A DNA stretch of 64,000 nt from Pseudobacteriovorax antillogorgiicola (GCF_900177345.1 NZ_FWZT01000014.1:62001-126000), one strand, 5' to 3'. Counted from the stretch's first letter, positions 45,072 through 53,612 are shown. Notes: generated by a model from the sequence alone, not told the origin. A program made the numbers and translations.

Positions 45072-45884
45072 CTAGCACCACCGTTTGATTAAGTTTTCAA
45101 AGGCTTTTTGAAGCGTTTCACTAAGTTTATTAGCTTTAGGATCTTGCCATAAGTAGTTTGATTCATCCAGATATAGATCCTGTGATATCTCCATCTGGAT
45201 GCTATGAAAGTTCTGGTCTGGCTTGCCCCAATTTCTAGTAAGGAAGCCTCCTTGAAATGGATCATTGTAGCTTAAGTGGTAGGGGGATGTTTCCAAGCTA
45301 TCCTTAAAGCATTGACTGATCAGACGATCACAGCTCGATCCTTGGTTGTCACCAAGAATCAAATCTGGAAATGGTCGGGTTCTAATGAGCGGCACATGTC
45401 GGCGAATAGAGTGAGCTTCGTAGAGTAGAACCTTGCCAAAGCGTTCTTTTTTCTCGCCCAGTATTGATGCAAGTTCTTGATGGTAGGGTTGGTAGTACAG
45501 ATTCAAGCGACGTTGAATTTCATCATTGTCAGGTTCGTTATTTGAGTGGGAGTAGAGCGATGTTCCTGAGAAGTCTTTGACTGGCACTAGGCTAGTTTCC
45601 GTTCGGCCGTCGTTATAGAGACTTTTACCTTCGGGGCTACGATTGAGGTCAATGACATAACGAGAGTATTTGGCACTAATGACCGTAATCCCTAGTTGAG
45701 GAGCGAACTCGTAGAGTCTATCCACATACCAATCAGTATCATCGGGTTGATTGATAATCTCGTGGGGGAAGTAGTCTTTTAATTCATCAGGGAAATCCAG
45801 CCCTACGTGAGGGGCACTGATTACGATAGGAATGGAGCTATGATCTTTGGGTTTCTTTAGGTGAAAGGATTGTGGTGTTGTCAT
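45072..45884 (-). CDS. hutG: N-formylglutamate amidohydrolase
   Basis: Hydrolyses N-formyl-L-glutamate to glutamate and formate, the step after HutF. Family features: IPIVISAPHVGLDFPDEL, DDTDWYVDRLY, YVIDLNRSPEG, LYEAHSIRRHVP and QMEISQDLYLDE, covering the metal-binding His/Glu residues. 270 residues fit the family. Lies directly upstream of hutF. A weak ribosome site (AGGG) precedes ATG 45884. Together the pair yields glutamate, which also joins the proline branch served by the proline dehydrogenase nearby. Confidence 0.92.
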   Translation of the reverse strand: MTTPQSFHLKKPKDHSSIPIVISAPHVGLDFPDELKDYFPHEIINQPDDTDWYVDRLYEFAPQLGITVISAKYSRYVIDLNRSPEGKSLYNDGRTETSLVPVKDFSGTSLYSHSNNEPDNDEIQRRLNLYYQPYHQELASILGEKKERFGKVLLYEAHSIRRHVPLIRTRPFPDLILGDNQGSSCDRLISQCFKDSLETSPYHLSYNDPFQGGFLTRNWGKPDQNFHSIQMEISQDLYLDESNYLWQDPKANKLSETLQKAFENLIKRWC

Positions 45885-45996
45885 ACGGCAGAACCCTATA
45901 TTTATTCAGTGTGCATTCGTTGTATGGGTCAAAATTTTTTAGAAAAGTGACTGTACGATTTGGTCAGCCACTTTGGTGGCATCATAGAAAACAGAG

Positions 45997-46028
45997 AAAA
46001 AAAAAGCACCAACAATCCGGTTGATGCT
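45997..46028 (-). terminator. Rho-independent terminator after the HPt gene
   Basis: On the minus strand AGCATCAAC (46028-46020) pairs with GTTGGTGCT (46013-46005) with one G-U, followed by a run of nine T. Ends the response-regulator/HPt operon. Confidence 0.88.
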
Positions 46029-46056
46029 TGAATTAGCTGTGAAAGGAATGTTTGGC

Positions 46057-46437
46057 TTAAAGCCAGTGGTCTTTGAGTTCTTTTTCAGTAAGAGGGTAGA
46101 TCTGTTGAAGTTCGTCGAGTAAGTCTTGTGCTCCATCAAGGCTATTGTTGCGCCCCATGGTTTCAAGCTCTTCACAGATTTTCATCATTTTCATAGCTCC
46201 AAGATTACCAGAAGTCCCTTTGAGTGCATGGGATGAACGCTCGAATTTTCCGGCGTCAGCTTCACTCAATGAGGATTGCATTTCACCAAGGAGGAGCGGC
46301 GCGCGCTCGAAAAATAGATCGGTAAGTTCAGAAAAAAACTCGTCATCGCCGTCTGCTAGATCTTTGATGGATTGGAGCTTTGCTGCATCCAAGATGGGAT
46401 GGTCTTCAAACTGTTCTTTACGGACTGCTACACTCAT
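46057..46437 (-). CDS. HPt-domain phosphotransfer protein
   Basis: A stand-alone histidine-containing phosphotransfer protein of 126 residues. The phosphorylatable His is His70 in SHALKGTSGNLGA, the standard HPt signature, flanked by helices (DEFFSELTDLFFERAPLLL before, MKICEELETMG after). It carries phosphate between a hybrid kinase and a response regulator. It lies nine bases downstream of an OmpR-type response regulator and they are probably co-transcribed, ending at the terminator at 45997. No histidine kinase is encoded in the window, so the phosphodonor is elsewhere. Confidence 0.92.
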   Translation of the reverse strand: MSVAVRKEQFEDHPILDAAKLQSIKDLADGDDEFFSELTDLFFERAPLLLGEMQSSLSEADAGKFERSSHALKGTSGNLGAMKMMKICEELETMGRNNSLDGAQDLLDELQQIYPLTEKELKDHWL

Positions 46438-46446
46438 AAAAGCTCC

Positions 46447-47154
46447 TTAGGAGGCAGCCTCAAGAGGCGGGTTATACTTAAGTGCGAAGCCAACTCCATA
46501 TTTGGTTTCGATCACAACATTCGTAGAGACGTCTCTCAGTAGCTGCCGTACAGCGTGAAGCTTGCGATGCAGCGCATTATCGGTCACTTTAATTTGTCCC
46601 CAGCAGCGCATCTTGAGAGCATCCTTCTCCACAATGGAGCCTTCAGTGTTGGCCAGAGTTGCGAGTAAGTTGATCTCGATTGGTGACGCAAATCGCTTCC
46701 CTGACGGTCCTTCAACGGTACGATGAGCGGAATCGATGACTATATCACCGAACTCGACAACTTCCTTAGCCGCTTTCTGGGCAGCATCTGCCATTCTCAG
46801 CTTCAGTCTGGCGTTAACTTCGTCTGGGATAAGGGGTTTACGTACAAAGTCATCAGCTCCTGAGTTCAGCGCCTTACTAATAGACTGCTCAGTAGGAGTG
46901 CCTGTGATAACCAAGATCGGACAGAAAGGCCAATGACTTCGGACATTTGGCAGTACATCCAAGCCTGTTTTGGTTGAGCCAAGCTGAATATCGATAAAAA
47001 TTCCAACAGGTTGTAGCTCTTCCAAGCGATCTAACAGCTCCTGCGGGTCTTGGATACCGATCGTCTTAATTTTCGTAGACTTTTCGATAATCTGATGGAC
47101 CATCACATCATCATCAAGAGTGATGGTATAGGTATCTTCAGGGTTCCCTTTCAT
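46447..47154 (-). CDS. OmpR-type response regulator
   Basis: Receiver domain (residues about 7-120 from ATG 47154) with the acidic cluster LDDD, the phospho-acceptor Asp in IFIDIQLG, the Thr of VITGT and the Lys of VRKPL, so all catalytic positions are present. A C-terminal winged-helix effector (about 135-230) shows FASPIEINLLATLA, ALHRKLHAVRQLLR and IETKYGVGFAL, the OmpR/PhoB DNA-binding fold. The longest frame starts at 47190, but ATG 47154 has CGGAGAG eight bases upstream. Divergent from the metzincin lipoprotein gene, a plausible target. Confidence 0.92.
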   Translation of the reverse strand: MKGNPEDTYTITLDDDVMVHQIIEKSTKIKTIGIQDPQELLDRLEELQPVGIFIDIQLGSTKTGLDVLPNVRSHWPFCPILVITGTPTEQSISKALNSGADDFVRKPLIPDEVNARLKLRMADAAQKAAKEVVEFGDIVIDSAHRTVEGPSGKRFASPIEINLLATLANTEGSIVEKDALKMRCWGQIKVTDNALHRKLHAVRQLLRDVSTNVVIETKYGVGFALKYNPPLEAAS

Positions 47155-47463
47155 AGCCTGATCTCTCCGGTAGGTTAATCTTTCATACATGGAAGGAGAT
47201 CGGTCCTACCCACGGAATTCTTAATCCAAGGAAGAATTTTCTGTGAATGACAGGTAAGTATTGCAATTAAACCTCTAGAATCAAACCGATTAAAATTTTT
47301 TCAGAATTGTAACAGTATTGGGAATTAGCGCCTATTGGTTAGAGTTTCATAGGAGCGGTAATCTTTTTAGCTTGATTAGGCTGCTAAGACCGGCGCAAAA
47401 GCTGCATGATTTAAAGTGGATAGAGGAAATTTTGACAAATCTCCAAAAATATACCAATTTGGC

Positions 47464-47492
47464 TTGACATTTAAGCTCTAATGCTTCATATT
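47464..47492 (+). promoter_or_regulatory. Promoter of the metzincin lipoprotein gene
   Basis: TTGACA (47464-47469), 17-base spacer, CATATT (47487-47492). A second TTGACA sits 32 bases upstream at 47432 in an AT-rich stretch. The rest of 47155-47463 shows no other recognisable element. Confidence 0.55.
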
Positions 47493-47530
47493 GGCGCTAT
47501 CTCCCACAAGGAGATACTACCTACTCTTTC

Positions 47531-47581
47531 TGTTGTTGTTGCTGTTATTTGCTGTTGTTACTTGCTGAGGTTGTTGTTGTT
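47531..47581 (+). repeat. GTT/TTG-rich triplet tract before the metzincin start codon
   Basis: Two runs of TTG/GTT triplets (47532-47541 and 47571-47581) with imperfect copies between, ending directly at the ATG at 47582. A weak GAGG (47567-47570) lies before the last run, so the run sets the distance between ribosome site and start codon. Confidence 0.7.
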
Positions 47582-48187
47582 ATGAAGCTTTTACCATCGA
47601 TCCCTTTTATGGGACTACTATCCCTATTATTCACATCTTGCGGTTCATCTTATACCACCACTCATATCAAAGACTTTCGAGTCTATATTGAAACCAATGA
47701 TGATGAAGTCCGAGAAACTGTTTACGAACTAGCTGATGAATACAACAGCGATTTCGGAGCGGAGGCACTTACCATCGTTGATGAGCAAGAAGATGCAAAC
47801 TCTTATATTCGCTTTATCAGTGGACTTCGGGCACGAGATAATAAACTGGGCCTAGGCCAATGGATCACGATCACCTCTCAAGAAGGTCGTGACCTCTTGC
47901 CAAGCAATTCGTCGCTACAAAAAACAGTGATGCATACTATGGAAATTGACTTCGACTTGGAAAACTTTCGAAGCAAGATGGATTCTCGGTATGAAAAGGC
48001 TTCTGGCCAATGGCGTCACCTCTACCATTTGTTTTGTCACGAAGTGGGACATGGCTTTCAAATGGGGCACGATACTTCGAAGGACAGCGTGATGTATCGC
48101 TCGATCCCAGATAACTCAAGGCCTCAGGTAGACTACGATGACTACTTTAGGCGAGCACGAAAGTTCTTTAACGAACAATATCAATAA
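47582..48187 (+). CDS. Metzincin-type zinc peptidase lipoprotein
   Basis: A lipoprotein of about 201 residues: signal MKLLPSIPFMGLLSLLFTSC with lipobox FTSC, then HEVGHGFQMGHD, the full HExxHxxGxxH metzincin signature. The downstream SKDSVMYRS gives the Met of the Met-turn. It belongs with small matrixin-like peptidases. The open frame extends upstream to a TTG at 47549, but that part reads only Leu/Val triplets. ATG 47582 starts the signal peptide, with GAGG eleven bases upstream, further than usual. Divergent from a response regulator. Substrate unknown; probably surface or periplasmic. Confidence 0.85.
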   Translation: MKLLPSIPFMGLLSLLFTSCGSSYTTTHIKDFRVYIETNDDEVRETVYELADEYNSDFGAEALTIVDEQEDANSYIRFISGLRARDNKLGLGQWITITSQEGRDLLPSNSSLQKTVMHTMEIDFDLENFRSKMDSRYEKASGQWRHLYHLFCHEVGHGFQMGHDTSKDSVMYRSIPDNSRPQVDYDDYFRRARKFFNEQYQ

Positions 48188-48190
48188 TTA

Positions 48191-48219
48191 AAAAAGAGGC
48201 TTCAAAAGCCTCTTTTTTT
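48191..48219. terminator. Bidirectional terminator between metzincin and exopolysaccharide genes
   Basis: AAAGAGGCTT / AAGCCTCTTT hairpin around CAA, A-run on the left and T7 on the right. It serves the rightward peptidase gene and the leftward sugar-transferase gene. A third copy of the arm lies at 48224-48234. Confidence 0.88.
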
Positions 48220-48232
48220 GTCGTTGAAGCCT

Positions 48233-49645
48233 CTAATAGGCGTTACGACCAATCAGTACTTCTTCCACAGTCATAAATAGAATCTTTACATCTAACCAAA
48301 AAGACCAGTTCTGAATGTAGTAGAGATCACATTCGATTCTCTTTTCGATGCTGGTACTGCCACGCCAGCCATTGACTTGAGCCCAGCCGGTAATCCCAGT
48401 CTTAACCTTGTGTCGTAGCATGTAGCCTGGAACTTCCTTACGGAACTCATTCACGAATATAGGCCTTTCGGGGCGAGGACCTACCAAGCTCATGTCCCCG
48501 CGAATGACGTTCAGGAGTTGGGGTAATTCATCCAAGCTTGTCCGTCGCAAAAAAGAGCCAAATGGAGTGGCCCGGTTGTCTCCGGCTTTAGCCCAAACCG
48601 CTCCTGTCTGAGCTTCAGCATCAACTGGCATCGATCGAAATTTTAAGCAGTCGAAGGTTCGACCGTCGAGCCCCATTCTCTTCTGACGATAAAGAATTGG
48701 CCCGCGGGAACTTAGGGGCACTAGGATTGCTATTGCAACCATCACAGGTGCAAATATGAGAAGAGCAATCGCTGCACCCAGAATATCCGTTGTGCGCTTC
48801 ACAAGGCAGTTAAAGCCTGTTAGAGGGCTATCGTGGATGTGTATGACCGGAGTGTTACCCATCATATCGATCCCGGTATTGAATCGAGTATACTTCAGCA
48901 CATCGGGAATGATCTTTATATCCGCTACCTGATCGGAAATTTGATCTAAGTGGTCCTCTAGGTATTGATACTGACTGTGAGGTAAAGCAACGACTACAGA
49001 TTCACAAGGGTGAGTCATGAAGAAGTCAGCCCAGTGATGACGACAAGGTGGAAACGTTTGAAAGCCATGCTTCTGGCAGAAGTCGAGGTCTTCCTGCTGT
49101 GAAGGATGGTCGGGGATCATGATCCCAATAAGTTCGGAGTCATAGCGAAAGTGACCACTGCTTATGAAGCTCTGTAGCCCCCGTCCAGAAGCGAGAAGAA
49201 GCACCTTCTTTTTACGTTGTCGCACACGATAGTAGCGACTTAAGGTGGCTGCCTGCTTCCGGCCTATAATCAGAAATAGGGGTAAGACCAGACTAAAAAT
49301 AAGTAAAGTTAACCGGGAGTAACGATACTCCTCGTAAAAATAGTTGAAGGCAATGAGGCCGAGCACAAAGTACACTGAGCTTTGGACCATATCAGCTAAA
49401 TAACCGAGTCGCGACTGGTGCAGCCCAATACGTCGATACATGCCGCCTAGAGTAGTGACCAATATCCATATGGCCAATATAAACGGAATCAATTTGAAAT
49501 ATAGACTCGAAGCTGGAATGCCAAGAGGGCTATCGAAGACGGTGTAAAAACGAATATAAAACGCACAAATCCAGGCTAGGACAAGAGATATAAGGTCAAA
49601 ACCAATAAAGAATAGACTGAAAATATATGAACTACGAGACTTCAA
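48233..49645 (-). CDS. Polyprenyl-phosphate sugar-1-phosphate transferase (WcaJ/WbaP type)
   Basis: Initiates exopolysaccharide or O-unit synthesis by moving a sugar phosphate onto undecaprenyl phosphate. Four N-terminal membrane segments (within residues 1-130), a Rossmann-like middle domain (KVLLLASGRGL..., residues 145-250) and a C-terminal catalytic domain with a membrane hairpin (TTDILGAAIALLIFAPVMV), LKFRSM, RRTSLDELPQLLNVIRGDMS as consecutive conserved blocks, VGPRPERP and GITGWAQVNGWRG. The three-part plan is that of WcaJ-type enzymes. Its start overlaps the upstream glycosyltransferase gene by four bases. Which sugar is moved cannot be read. Confidence 0.93.
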   Translation of the reverse strand: MKSRSSYIFSLFFIGFDLISLVLAWICAFYIRFYTVFDSPLGIPASSLYFKLIPFILAIWILVTTLGGMYRRIGLHQSRLGYLADMVQSSVYFVLGLIAFNYFYEEYRYSRLTLLIFSLVLPLFLIIGRKQAATLSRYYRVRQRKKKVLLLASGRGLQSFISSGHFRYDSELIGIMIPDHPSQQEDLDFCQKHGFQTFPPCRHHWADFFMTHPCESVVVALPHSQYQYLEDHLDQISDQVADIKIIPDVLKYTRFNTGIDMMGNTPVIHIHDSPLTGFNCLVKRTTDILGAAIALLIFAPVMVAIAILVPLSSRGPILYRQKRMGLDGRTFDCLKFRSMPVDAEAQTGAVWAKAGDNRATPFGSFLRRTSLDELPQLLNVIRGDMSLVGPRPERPIFVNEFRKEVPGYMLRHKVKTGITGWAQVNGWRGSTSIEKRIECDLYYIQNWSFWLDVKILFMTVEEVLIGRNAY

Positions 49646-50742
49646 GAAGAGGCTCCCGTGAGTTGAGTAATCTGAGACATGATACGCTCCTGGAACTTTT
49701 GCTTGGTAAAGCCGCTAGCGAAGTCTTGCATCGCCTTGGAATCGAACTGCTTGGGATCAAATGCCTCTAGAGTTTGTTGCAACGATTCCTTAGATAGCTG
49801 CTCAAAAAATTGGCCCGTGACTCCTGGCTGGACAAAGTCCAAAGCCCCACCGTCGCGAAATGCAATCAGGGGCGTTCCAGCTGAAATGGCCTCGATTCCA
49901 ACGATCCCAAAATCTTCAATCCCTGGGAAGATCAGGGCTTCTGCCTGACTCATCAGGGATTGCCAAGTTTGTTGATCTGGCTTGATCATAAATTTGGTAT
50001 TCGGGCCAGCCAGCTTTCGAAGTCGAGCTTCATCGGGGCCAGAGCCAGCAACAACCAAAGTTAACCCTGCAGCTTCACAGGCCTCAATCGCTAGATCGAA
50101 CCTTTTATAGGATACAAAAGCCCCGGCTGCTAGAAAATAGGGGCTTTTGATAGGTGCTGCCATGCCTTTGGCTTGAAAGCGTTCTACGTCAACAGGTGGT
50201 GGGATGACTTCAGAGCCTCGGCCATAGTACTTGTGGACTCGCTCCTTGACAAATTGGCTATTGGAAATGAATTGATCCACCCGGTGGCTCGATAAGGTAT
50301 CCCACATGCGCAGCCGTGTGCTAAGCGTGTGAATGATCCCCGAAACAAATGGAAAGCGGGCCAATGGCTTCAAATAGTACGAGCGCTGATCCCAGATATA
50401 TCGCATCGGGGAATGGATATAGCAGAGATGCTTTGATCGGGGGCCAGGAATTGCGCCTTTGGCAACACATGATGAGGTGCTGATGATCAGGTCATAGTCT
50501 TCTAAAGGCAAGGACTCAATTATGGACGGATAAAGAGGGAGCCATAGCTTTCGGAGCCTCTTAAATCGGTTTAACCACTTTGGGTAGTAAACCGTCCGTT
50601 CTGCGATGCTGGGTGGCATCTGATCCTTGTCATAGAATAATGTAAAAACTGGCGCATCTGGAAATAGCTCCAGCATCGCCTCTAGGACTTTCTCACCCCC
50701 GCGATAGGTGACCAACCAATCATGTACAAATGCTACTTTCAT
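49642..50742 (-). CDS. GT4-family glycosyltransferase
   Basis: GT-B fold glycosyltransferase. N-terminal MKVAFVHDWLVTYRGGEKVLE is the usual opening with the GGxE loop. YIHSPMRYIWDQ is typical of the subfamily that includes mannosyltransferases. The nucleotide-sugar Glu lies in GIEDFGIVGIEAISAGTPLIAF (E-x7-E pattern). About 366 residues, no membrane segment. Translation is coupled to the downstream sugar-phosphate transferase (ATGA). Together they form the start of an exopolysaccharide or O-antigen unit; polymerase and flippase genes are not here. Confidence 0.92.
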   Translation of the reverse strand: MKVAFVHDWLVTYRGGEKVLEAMLELFPDAPVFTLFYDKDQMPPSIAERTVYYPKWLNRFKRLRKLWLPLYPSIIESLPLEDYDLIISTSSCVAKGAIPGPRSKHLCYIHSPMRYIWDQRSYYLKPLARFPFVSGIIHTLSTRLRMWDTLSSHRVDQFISNSQFVKERVHKYYGRGSEVIPPPVDVERFQAKGMAAPIKSPYFLAAGAFVSYKRFDLAIEACEAAGLTLVVAGSGPDEARLRKLAGPNTKFMIKPDQQTWQSLMSQAEALIFPGIEDFGIVGIEAISAGTPLIAFRDGGALDFVQPGVTGQFFEQLSKESLQQTLEAFDPKQFDSKAMQDFASGFTKQKFQERIMSQITQLTGASS

Positions 50743-50815
50743 CGCTCTACCTATCGATCCACAAGGGTTTCATTATGCTTTCCCTGATATAAAATCGCAG
50801 CAAAAATTTAGTGTT

Positions 50816-50861
50816 TATCTAGGTTTTGATGAAGCTCCTGTCAATTCCCGTTTGGGACAGG
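50816..50861 (-). promoter_or_regulatory. Candidate promoter and overlapping dyad upstream of the glycosyltransferase gene
   Basis: On the minus strand TTGACA (50844-50839), 17-base spacer and TAGATA (50821-50816). A dyad CCTGTC (50837-50842) / GACAGG (50856-50861) overlaps the -35, so a repressor could block it. The -10 is weak. Nothing else is seen in 50743-51054. Confidence 0.35.
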
Positions 50862-51054
50862 GGTGCTGCTATTGCGTCAAGTTAAGGTGGTTGATAGAAT
50901 TAAAGAGTAAGCCACTTGATATTCTCAAGCGAGCATCACTAGATCAAAGAGGCCACAGGCTCCTTCCTCATGAAAACGAAAGTTAGATGATTTAGAGAAT
51001 CCAAGACAACCAATTCTGGTTTAGTTTTATCAACGGTAATGCACATTTGGAGGC

Positions 51055-52215
51055 ATGGACATCTCTATGGGTGTAGATATGACGAAATTTAACAACGCGC
51101 ACCACTTCCTTTCATCGAGTGATAGCAGTGCTTCCTTGACTTCTAGCCTTCAAAACATTCGTCATACACTAAGCGAAATAAAAGGTCAGAGTCAGGCCAT
51201 GGATCGAGTGCTTCAAACTGTCGGGAAAGTTGCGCGCTCGGATAGCCCTGTTCTTATTAACGGCGAGTCTGGCACAGGGAAAGAGCTAATTGCCAGAGCG
51301 ATTCATCGCTTATCTCAGCGCGTGTCACGGCGCTTTGTTGCGATTAATTGTAGTGCGATCCCAGAAAACCTTCTGGAGTCAGAGCTTTTTGGCCATGTTA
51401 AAGGAGCCTTTACTGGAGCGGAATCTCGTCGCAAGGGCTACTTTGAGGAAGCTCATGGCGGCACAATTTTCCTAGATGAAATCGGTGATATGCCCTGGCG
51501 CCTACAGGCCAAGCTGCTACGAGTCTTGCAAGAAAAGCAATTTTCTCCCATAGGGTCCAATGAAACTAAGTTTGCTGATGTTAGAGTTGTTGCAGCAACC
51601 AATGTCAATTTGGAAAAGGCTGTTGCGGATAAGGACTTCCGCTTAGATCTATTCTACCGTCTCAATGTTCTGCCTGTTCGCGTCCCAGCGCTTCACGAGC
51701 GTAAAGAAGATATTTCCGTTCTGTTGAATCACTTTCTGGAAGAGAGTAATAAGCAGCACAATTTCATGAACCCAGCCTACTTCCAGCCAGAGGTCTATCA
51801 AGTCCTGCAAAATCACCGTTGGCCAGGTAACGTCAGAGAGTTGCAAAATTTGGTGGAGCGTTTGGTAGTGATTACAGGAGGGGGGCGTATCGCGGTCGAC
51901 GACCTGCCTCCTGAATATCGGCACGGTAAAATTGATGAGCCTAAGGTTACCAAAACTCTTGAGAGCCAGATTCAACAAGATCCTGTTTCAAGTGTGGATA
52001 AGGCAGCTCCCGAGGGGGATTTGCCCGAACTTGGGATCAATCTTACCGAATATATCGAGCAACTTGAAAACAGTCTGATACTCCAGGCACTGGAAAGAAC
52101 TGGTAACAACAAGAACCGTGCAGCAAAGCTATTGGGCCTTAATCGCACGACTCTCGTTGAGAGAATAAAGAAGCGCAAGTTGGCTCCTTTAAACTCTCCA
52201 TCGCGAGAGCTTTAA
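51055..52215 (+). CDS. Sigma-54-dependent transcriptional activator
   Basis: AAA+ enhancer-binding protein without a receiver domain. Walker [10 protein letters not shown] near residue 70, [17 protein letters not shown] with the GAFTGA loop that contacts sigma-54, Walker [10 protein letters not shown], the sensor region [18 protein letters not shown] and [14 protein letters not shown]. After a linker rich in acidic residues, a Fis-type HTH ends the protein ([21 protein letters not shown]). The first 45 residues are a short, Ser-rich unknown region. Three in-frame ATG codons (51055, 51067, 51079) compete; GGAGG is too close to the first, so the exact start is open. Convergent with frr, stops overlapping. 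Confidence 0.92.
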   Translation: MDISMGVDMTKFNNAHHFLSSSDSSASLTSSLQNIRHTLSEIKGQSQAMDRVLQTVGKVARSDSPVLINGESGTGKELIARAIHRLSQRVSRRFVAINCSAIPENLLESELFGHVKGAFTGAESRRKGYFEEAHGGTIFLDEIGDMPWRLQAKLLRVLQEKQFSPIGSNETKFADVRVVAATNVNLEKAVADKDFRLDLFYRLNVLPVRVPALHERKEDISVLLNHFLEESNKQHNFMNPAYFQPEVYQVLQNHRWPGNVRELQNLVERLVVITGGGRIAVDDLPPEYRHGKIDEPKVTKTLESQIQQDPVSSVDKAAPEGDLPELGINLTEYIEQLENSLILQALERTGNNKNRAAKLLGLNRTTLVERIKKRKLAPLNSPSREL

Positions 52216-52766
52216 ACTTTCATCACTTCTTTTTCTTTCACAGCTAAGCGATCATCAACTTTCTTGATGTAAGCGTCTGTGTGCTTTTGAACATCTTGCT
52301 GTAACTGCTTGCTATCGTCTTCAGTCAGCTCTTTGTTTTTTTCAGCCTTTTTGATGGCATCGTTCGAATCTCGTCGGATATGACGAATGGATACCTTGGC
52401 ATCTTCGGCCATCTTTTTAAGCTGCTTTACAATATCCTTGCGGCGTTCTTCAGTGAGCTGAGGAATCGGAATACGGATGACAACCCCGTCATTTGTGGGC
52501 TGTAAGCCGAGGTCGGCTTTCATAATCGACTTTTCGATCTCTTGAATCAGGTTCTTCTCAAAAGGGGAGATGACGATCGTGCGAGCATCTGGAGTCGATA
52601 GCGTGCCAACTTGGTTGAGAGGGGTTGGTGTGCCATAGTATTCTACTTTGACTCCATCTAAGACAGAGATCGATGCGCGTCCGGTTCGTACGCGAGTAAG
52701 ATCTGTTTCAAAGCCCTTAAGGCGTTTTTCCATGTCTGCTTGACATTTATTGACAACGTCGTCCAT
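52212..52766 (-). CDS. frr: Ribosome recycling factor
   Basis: Splits post-termination ribosomes with EF-G. 184 residues, the standard length. Family blocks: [28 protein letters not shown] at 27-54 (given here as the joined conserved region RTGRAS and [10 protein letters not shown]), [16 protein letters not shown], and the helical [29 protein letters not shown] stretch (short blocks ERRKDIV and [10 protein letters not shown]). Last gene of the rpsB-tsf-pyrH-frr cluster, 18 bases after pyrH. Confidence 0.97.
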   Translation of the reverse strand: MDDVVNKCQADMEKRLKGFETDLTRVRTGRASISVLDGVKVEYYGTPTPLNQVGTLSTPDARTIVISPFEKNLIQEIEKSIMKADLGLQPTNDGVVIRIPIPQLTEERRKDIVKQLKKMAEDAKVSIRHIRRDSNDAIKKAEKNKELTEDDSKQLQQDVQKHTDAYIKKVDDRLAVKEKEVMKV

Positions 52767-52784
52767 CTAGTTCACCTTTTCTAA

Positions 52785-53501
52785 TTACTGTACTAATGTA
52801 CCTTCCGACTGGCCGGTAATCGCATTGGAAACACAGCCTGGTTGGTCCAACTTAAAGACGCAAATGGGAATTCCTGCTTCCATACACATGGTGATGGATG
52901 TTGCGTCCATAACTTTCAACTTTTTCGAAATTACATCGAGATAGGTTAGTTTTTCAAACTTTTTCGCAGTCGGGTCATTTGTCGGGTCGCGATCGTAGAT
53001 GCCATCCACTTTTGTTGCTTTTAAAATGACGTCGGCGCCGACTTCACGGGCTCTCAAACTAGCCGCTGTGTCGGTTGTGAAGTATGGATTGCCAGTGCCG
53101 CCTGCAAAAATCACCACCCGACCCTTGGCGAGATGCTTCGTGGCTTTGCGACGAATGTAAGGCTCTGCCAACTCTTGCATGTGAATCGCCGTCATGACCC
53201 GGCTGTAAACATTGTATTTGGTTTCTAGAATACCTTGAAGTGCAAGACCATTAATTACCGTAGCAAGCATACCCATGTAGTCAGCATTGGCTCTTTCCAT
53301 ATCCCAACCGGCTGCTGTTGAGCCACGCCAAATATTGCCACCACCGATCACCACTGAAACCTCTACCCCAAGCTTTTGCGCTTCGGCGATTTCCCCAGCA
53401 ATGAACGAAAGAGCATCACCTTCGATACCAAAACCCTTTTCGCCTCCTAGCATCTCTCCAGAAAGCTTTAACATGACCCGCTTAAATACTGGTTTCCCCA
53501 T
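52785..53501 (-). CDS. pyrH: UMP kinase
   Basis: Phosphorylates UMP to UDP; a bacterial hexameric enzyme of the amino-acid-kinase fold. KLSGEMLGG near residue 12, VVIGGGNIWRG, RANADYMGMLATVINGLAL and the C-terminal MDATSITMCMEAGIPICVF are all conserved. 238 residues, normal length. Lies between tsf and frr in the classical order. The terminator at 53581-53608, between tsf and pyrH, suggests that pyrH-frr is expressed partly by read-through or from its own promoter in 53502-53580. Confidence 0.97.
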   Translation of the reverse strand: MGKPVFKRVMLKLSGEMLGGEKGFGIEGDALSFIAGEIAEAQKLGVEVSVVIGGGNIWRGSTAAGWDMERANADYMGMLATVINGLALQGILETKYNVYSRVMTAIHMQELAEPYIRRKATKHLAKGRVVIFAGGTGNPYFTTDTAASLRAREVGADVILKATKVDGIYDRDPTNDPTAKKFEKLTYLDVISKKLKVMDATSITMCMEAGIPICVFKLDQPGCVSNAITGQSEGTLVQ

Positions 53502-53580
53502 CTTACCCTCGCGTGATGAAGCTTGGGTCCAGCAAGATTTTTCTTACTGGACCCAAGAGCTTTGTGATCGATCGTTACCC

Positions 53581-53608
53581 AAAAAAAAGCGACCCTTAAA
53601 GGGTCGCT
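53581..53608 (-). terminator. Rho-independent terminator directly after tsf
   Basis: Minus strand AGCGACCC / GGGTCGCT with loop TTTAA followed by eight T (A-run 53581-53588). It starts only four bases after the tsf stop and would end most rpsB-tsf transcripts before pyrH. Confidence 0.9.
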
Positions 53609-53612
53609 GTTT

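Noticed and set aside
47531-47581. Triplet tract considered as part of a coding region (Leu/Val-rich N terminus)
   Set aside because: The signal peptide begins exactly at ATG 47582; upstream codons are only triplet repeat and lack a charged n-region.
50708-50986. 92-codon frame in the region upstream of the sigma-54 activator gene
   Set aside because: Overlaps the start of the glycosyltransferase gene and shows no ribosome site or plausible protein features.
50743-51054. Search for a sigma-54 promoter (TGGCAC-N5-TTGC) near the activator gene
   Set aside because: No acceptable match found by eye in this gap or before the exopolysaccharide genes.
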